DNA of 6,714 bases from Actinomycetes bacterium (GTDB lineage Bacteria; Actinomycetota; Coriobacteriia; Coriobacteriales; JAEZXW01): the NCBI GenBank assembly GCA_023419515.1, contig JAEZXW010000085.1, positions 1-6,714 of the forward strand, read 5' to 3'. Position numbers and translations under genes: made by a program. Each line of letters opens with the position of its first letter. Positions within the stretch are counted from its first letter, which is position 1. Below the pieces are notes generated by a model that was given only the letters and a program-made list of their open reading frames with translations, was not told the origin of the DNA and did no database searches. Below, piece after piece: positions 5,464 through 6,714 of this stretch.

Positions 5464-6171
5464 TTGGATACTCAAGCGAACCAGTTTATCGCGCGTCTTG
5501 ACGACGTCTCATTTGATTACGGAGCAACAACCGTCTTACGTCATGCCAATCTAGAGGTGAGCTCAGGTCAATATTTGGCAATTACAGGCGATAACGGAGC
5601 AGGTAAGTCGACCATCATTAAGCTTTTGCTTGGGCAAATTACTCCGCAACGCGGAACGGTTGAGCTGTTTGGTCAGCCAACGACGAGTTTTAAGAACTGG
5701 AAAAAGGTTGGATACCTACCTCAGCTTGATCCTAACCGCTCTTTTCCGGTCACCGTGCGAGAGCTCGTGGCGATGAATCTCTACTCGCTCTCAGGTCCTT
5801 TGCGCTTACCAGTCAAGGGCGGCTCAGCTCTTGTTAATGAGGTTCTTTCATACGTTGATATGCTCGAGCTTGCCGATCGCAAGATTTCTGATCTATCTGG
5901 TGGCCAGGCACGACGCGCCATGATCGCTCGTTCGCTTGTGACAAGTCCCGAGCTTCTGCTCCTCGATGAGCCAATGGCCGGCCTAGATCGCCCGACGCAA
6001 CGTTCGCTCATTGGGTTGTTAAAGAAACTCAATCGTGAGCGCAATACCGCGATTGTGATGATTACCCATGCGCCCGACGATATCGCCGATCATATCGATA
6101 GGATCGTGAAGGTACACGAGTATCACATTGACCCCTATGACCATTGTTTTGAACCAGAGAAAGCACGTTAG
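5464..6171 (+). CDS. znuC: Zinc ABC transporter ATP-binding protein
   Basis: This is the ATPase that drives zinc import through ZnuB. From TTG 5464 it has 235 residues. It has Walker A GDNGAGKST (42-50), Q-loop Gln87 in GYLPQLDP, signature LSGGQ (144-148), Walker B LLLLDEP (164-170, Glu169 catalytic) and H-loop His202 in ITHAPD, so it is complete and looks active. The start is uncertain. The frame is open back to ATG 5305, with ATG 5329, TTG 5353 and ATG 5359 between. Those starts fall inside or right beside the terminator and would add 35-53 residues unlike the family. That stretch has three AGA and two ATA codons, rare in these genes, so it looks non-coding. TTG 5464 gives the normal family length but has only a weak ribosome binding site (GAGAGAAAG). 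The C-terminus ends shortly after the ABC domain. Confidence 0.93.
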   Translation: MDTQANQFIARLDDVSFDYGATTVLRHANLEVSSGQYLAITGDNGAGKSTIIKLLLGQITPQRGTVELFGQPTTSFKNWKKVGYLPQLDPNRSFPVTVRELVAMNLYSLSGPLRLPVKGGSALVNEVLSYVDMLELADRKISDLSGGQARRAMIARSLVTSPELLLLDEPMAGLDRPTQRSLIGLLKKLNRERNTAIVMITHAPDDIADHIDRIVKVHEYHIDPYDHCFEPEKAR

Positions 6172-6251
6172 CGGATACGCGTTTCACTGTTAGCAGTTGA
6201 GCGGTTCACGTTAGTGTTAATCGCAATCTAAGCTGAGTTCAGCCAAGACTA

Positions 6252-6257
6252 AGAGGA
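6252..6257 (+). promoter_or_regulatory. Ribosome binding site of znuB
   Basis: AGAGGA lies 8 nt before ATG 6266 and supports that start. The 94-nt gap after znuC shows no promoter or terminator that I can defend, only a short near-palindrome, GCTGAGTTCAGC, at 6232-6243. znuC and znuB are therefore probably one transcript. Confidence 0.65.
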
Positions 6258-6265
6258 CAGACACC

Positions 6266-6714
6266 ATGTTAGAGCTTTTTAATTACGAATTTATGCGCAC
6301 CGCTTTTATCTGCGGAGTCTTAATTGCGTTGATCATTCCACTGGTCGGAATCGTAGTGGTCTTGCGTCACCTAGCGATGATCGGTGACTCGCTCTCACAT
6401 GTCTCACTCTCTGGTGTCGCTGCTGGCTTGATTATGAGCTTAAATCCCGTGGCAGGAGCGGTCGTTGCCGCCCTTGCAGGCGCGTTTTCAATCGAGGCCA
6501 TCAGGCGGCGAATCCCTGCATACAGTGAGGTCGCCATCGCGATTGTCACGAGTGCCGGTGTTGGCATTGCCGGCATTATGTCGGGCTACATCAAGAACTC
6601 TCAAAACTTTGACTCGTTCCTCTTTGGCTCCATTGTTGCCATTACGCCCTTTGAAAAATGGCTCATTGTTGGTATCGCCGTTATGGTCATCCTGTTTTTT
6701 GCTCTGTTTTGGCG
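6266..6714 (+). CDS. znuB: Zinc ABC transporter permease, 3'-truncated by the window edge
   Basis: This is the membrane channel of the zinc importer, partner of ZnuC and ZnuA. The frame is open from ATG 6266 to the end of the window (149 residues, no stop). Family members are usually about 270-290 residues, so roughly half is present. The ABC-3 family pattern is clear: a first hydrophobic helix (about 12-33), then LRHLAMIGDSLSHVSLSGVAAG (residues 33-54, split here by the end of the helix and the conserved GDSLSH core), helices near 56-76 and 89-107, and an FGSI segment at about 120-123. IRRRIP (79-84) is a basic loop likely on the cytoplasmic side. It probably shares a transcript with znuC. 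Confidence 0.92.
   Translation, partial: MLELFNYEFMRTAFICGVLIALIIPLVGIVVVLRHLAMIGDSLSHVSLSGVAAGLIMSLNPVAGAVVAALAGAFSIEAIRRRIPAYSEVAIAIVTSAGVGIAGIMSGYIKNSQNFDSFLFGSIVAITPFEKWLIVGIAVMVILFFALFW

Noticed and set aside
6232..6243. GCTGAGTTCAGC near-palindrome in the znuC-znuB gap
   Set aside because: A stem of five base pairs with a two-base centre is too small to call a terminator or operator.

Overview
The window is an ordinary bacterial chromosomal segment with seven genes. Two are cut by the window edges: lspA on the left and znuB on the right. Base composition is intermediate, starts include GTG and TTG, and Shine-Dalgarno sites are clear. Protein sequence style suggests a host-associated Gram-positive, perhaps a Coriobacteriia/Atopobiaceae-type actinobacterium. 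That placement is an impression from the proteins and has not been tested against a database.

Left block (1-2650, all + strand): the C-terminal part of prolipoprotein signal peptidase (lspA) overlaps the start of an RluA-family rRNA pseudouridine synthase (rluD-like) by 11 nt. A membrane-anchored family 2 glycosyltransferase follows after 12 nt. The three probably form one transcript. A weak hairpin lies just after the glycosyltransferase.

Middle (2769-3975): a stand-alone class I glutamine amidotransferase of the gamma-glutamyl-GABA hydrolase type (peptidase C26) runs rightward. It converges on, and overlaps by 77 nt, a leftward Fur-family regulator that is most likely the zinc regulator Zur.

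Right block (3976-6714): a zinc uptake locus. zur and znuA are divergent across 221 bp. The znuA promoter (TTGAGA, 17 bp, TATAAT) carries a perfect 7-1-7 Fur/Zur-type palindrome, TGAGAATGATTCTCA, over its -35 region. znuA encodes a zinc-binding lipoprotein with a long His-rich loop. A strong intrinsic terminator separates it from znuC (ATPase) and znuB (permease, partial). The 202-bp znuA-znuC gap also holds an 11-bp inverted repeat and a second, imperfect copy of the Zur palindrome, so znuCB may be a separately controlled Zur target.

I see no mobile element, CRISPR array, tRNA or rRNA, and no convincing new system. The points that most repay a second look are the two-operator layout with an internal terminator in the zinc locus, and the convergent overlap that overwrites the C-terminal CxxC of Zur.
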